Shown here: positions 5,359 through 6,146 of the stretch, piece after piece
Layout of the letters: every line of letters starts with the position of its first letter
Numbering within the stretch: the stretch's first letter is position 1
NCBI GenBank assembly: GCA_946186335.1
Contig: CAMHMW010000109.1
Span: forward strand, 1 to 6,146
Length of the DNA stretch: 6,146 nt
Direction of reading: 5' to 3'
From: an uncultured Candidatus Melainabacteria bacterium
GTDB lineage: Bacteria; Cyanobacteriota; Vampirovibrionia; Gastranaerophilales; Gastranaerophilaceae
The notes under the pieces: generated by a model
Seen by the model: only the letters and a program-made list of their open reading frames with translations
Database searches by the model: none
Told to the model about the DNA's origin: nothing
Translations under genes and position numbers: made by a program

Positions 5359-5778
5359 TTAATTTCTTACATAAAAATTGCCCGTTGTCAAAATTTCTGT
5401 CGGATAATCTCTTGAATAAACTTTCATAATATATGCACCCGTCTGGTTAAAAACGAGGTAGTCCGTGTAATAGTGGACATTTTCATCTCTTAATTTAATT
5501 CTTTTTCCCCAGACAAGGTCATAACCGAGTCTTTCATCAGTGTCTCCTCCGACCTTTATAACCTGAATAAGCAGAGATTTGTGTTCAACAGGTTTTGGCA
5601 GAGTTACAAGAAAATAAATTCTTTCATTTGGTTTAAACACATTTATATTGCTTTCTGACGTAATTGTGTCAGCCGTAATCGGACGTTTGTTAAACAGGAT
5701 GTATGATTTTTGCTCATCACATCCGCATACAAACATTGTTATAAATACTGCAATTATAAATGTTATAAATTTCTTCAT
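5359..5778 (-). CDS. Lipoprotein of unknown function
   Basis: This 139-residue protein has a short lipoprotein signal: MKK, a hydrophobic stretch, then the lipobox V17-C18-G19-C20, with C20 the likely lipidated cysteine. Residue +2 is Asp (D21), which in E. coli retains lipoproteins in the inner membrane; whether that rule applies here is unknown. The mature part is rich in alternating hydrophobic/polar segments (for example RIYFLVTL, SLLIQVIKV, AYIMKVYS, TGNFYVRN), suggesting one Ig-like beta-sandwich domain. I recognise no family and no catalytic motif. It starts six bases after the TPR gene's stop codon with no clear Shine-Dalgarno sequence, so translation is probably coupled to that gene. 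An extracytoplasmic partner for the TPR protein is conceivable but unproven. Confidence 0.85.
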   Translation of the reverse strand: MKKFITFIIAVFITMFVCGCDEQKSYILFNKRPITADTITSESNINVFKPNERIYFLVTLPKPVEHKSLLIQVIKVGGDTDERLGYDLVWGKRIKLRDENVHYYTDYLVFNQTGAYIMKVYSRDYPTEILTTGNFYVRN

Positions 5779-5784
5779 TTTACA

Positions 5785-6146
5785 CTAATTTTGCTGTAAA
5801 AGTTTTATTTGCTCCTGAACATTATTTATCATGTCTTTATCGTTGTTGTATTTGATAAACAGTTTGTAATTTTTTATAGCATCATCCGTTTTACCCTGCG
5901 ATTCAAAGGCTCTGCCCAGAGCATAATAAGCATATCCGGAATTATAATCAGAATCCAGAGAAATTACTTTTTCAAAACTTTTCTGAGATTCAACAAGGTT
6001 ATTTTCATTTGCGTAGGCAATTCCCAGATTAAACCATCCGTCTGTGTAATCAGGGTTTACGATAATTGCTTTCTGATAAAAATTGACGGCTTTTGTGTTA
6101 TCTTCCTGCATCTGGTAAATATTACCTATTTTTAACAAAGTAACCG
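5785..6146 (-). CDS. Tetratricopeptide repeat (TPR) protein, 5' end outside the window
   Basis: The open frame continues to the right edge with no stop, so the N-terminus is missing. The TTG at 6138 lies in the middle of a TPR helix and is not a likely start. Numbering from that TTG, three TPR units are visible: about 1-31 (IGNIY, KAVNFYQKAIIVNP), 32-65 (WFNLGIAYA, SQKSFEKVISLD) and 66-101 (YYALGRAFESQGKTDDAIKNYKLFI). Units 1 and 2 keep the 34-residue spacing (G5 to G39), while unit 3 is displaced by two residues (G75). A short polar helix ends the protein. TPRs form superhelical protein-binding scaffolds; the partner cannot be told from sequence. It is the first visible gene of the operon, with a TAG stop six bases before the lipoprotein ATG. 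Confidence 0.9.
   Translation of the reverse strand, partial: VTLLKIGNIYQMQEDNTKAVNFYQKAIIVNPDYTDGWFNLGIAYANENNLVESQKSFEKVISLDSDYNSGYAYYALGRAFESQGKTDDAIKNYKLFIKYNNDKDMINNVQEQIKLLQQN

Noticed and set aside
5809..6135. Plus-strand hydrophobic open frame opposite the TPR gene
   Set aside because: The hydrophobicity results from reading the complement of a Lys/Asn-rich TPR coding strand. The TPR consensus on the minus strand is decisive.
6136..6138. TTG as the start of the TPR protein
   Set aside because: The frame stays open to the window edge and the TTG falls within the first helix of a TPR unit, so the true start is outside.
1..6146. CRISPR array, tRNA, rRNA, insertion sequence, toxin-antitoxin or defence cluster
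   Set aside because: I saw no spaced direct repeats, cloverleaf-like sequence, transposase motif or recognisable defence gene. The content is chromosomal housekeeping plus a few unknown small exported proteins.

Overview
The window looks like a piece of the chromosome of an AT-rich, diderm (outer-membrane-bearing) bacterium. It has BamA with a periplasmic OmpH/Skp chaperone, a lipoprotein and several Sec-exported proteins. The BamA has three POTRA domains behind a long low-complexity linker, a layout known from cyanobacterial Omp85. With the AT-rich coding style, this makes a non-photosynthetic relative of Cyanobacteria (Gastranaerophilales/Melainabacteria-like) my best guess. That lineage call is inference and was not tested by any search. 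Base composition was judged by eye.

Left part (1-2750, all minus strand): bamA (638-2665, TTG start) is followed by ompH (126-566), the classical chaperone/assembly pair for outer-membrane proteins. Beyond ompH lies a perfect 16-bp inverted repeat built from four copies of one heptamer. Then come the first 13 codons of a gene running off the left edge, probably a uridine/nucleoside phosphorylase.

Middle (2752-4035): rsmI (minus), a 16S rRNA ribose methyltransferase, is divergent from a small exported protein of unknown function (plus). The 48 bp between them hold two extended -10 promoters arranged with exact dyad symmetry. Each would start transcription on the A of its gene's ATG, so both mRNAs are predicted to be leaderless, and neither gene has a Shine-Dalgarno sequence. 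This is the most striking non-coding signal in the window.

Right part (4094-6146, all minus strand): a tight four-gene operon runs from the right edge as TPR protein (5' end cut off), lipoprotein of unknown function, cysteine-rich C_GCAxxG_C_C family protein, then an endonuclease IV-like TIM-barrel protein. Gaps are 6, 17 and 3 nt. It converges on the small exported gene with 58 bp between them.

Most of the window is ordinary chromosomal housekeeping. I saw no mobile element, CRISPR array, tRNA or rRNA, and no clear defence system. No gene-free stretch exceeds 90 bp.
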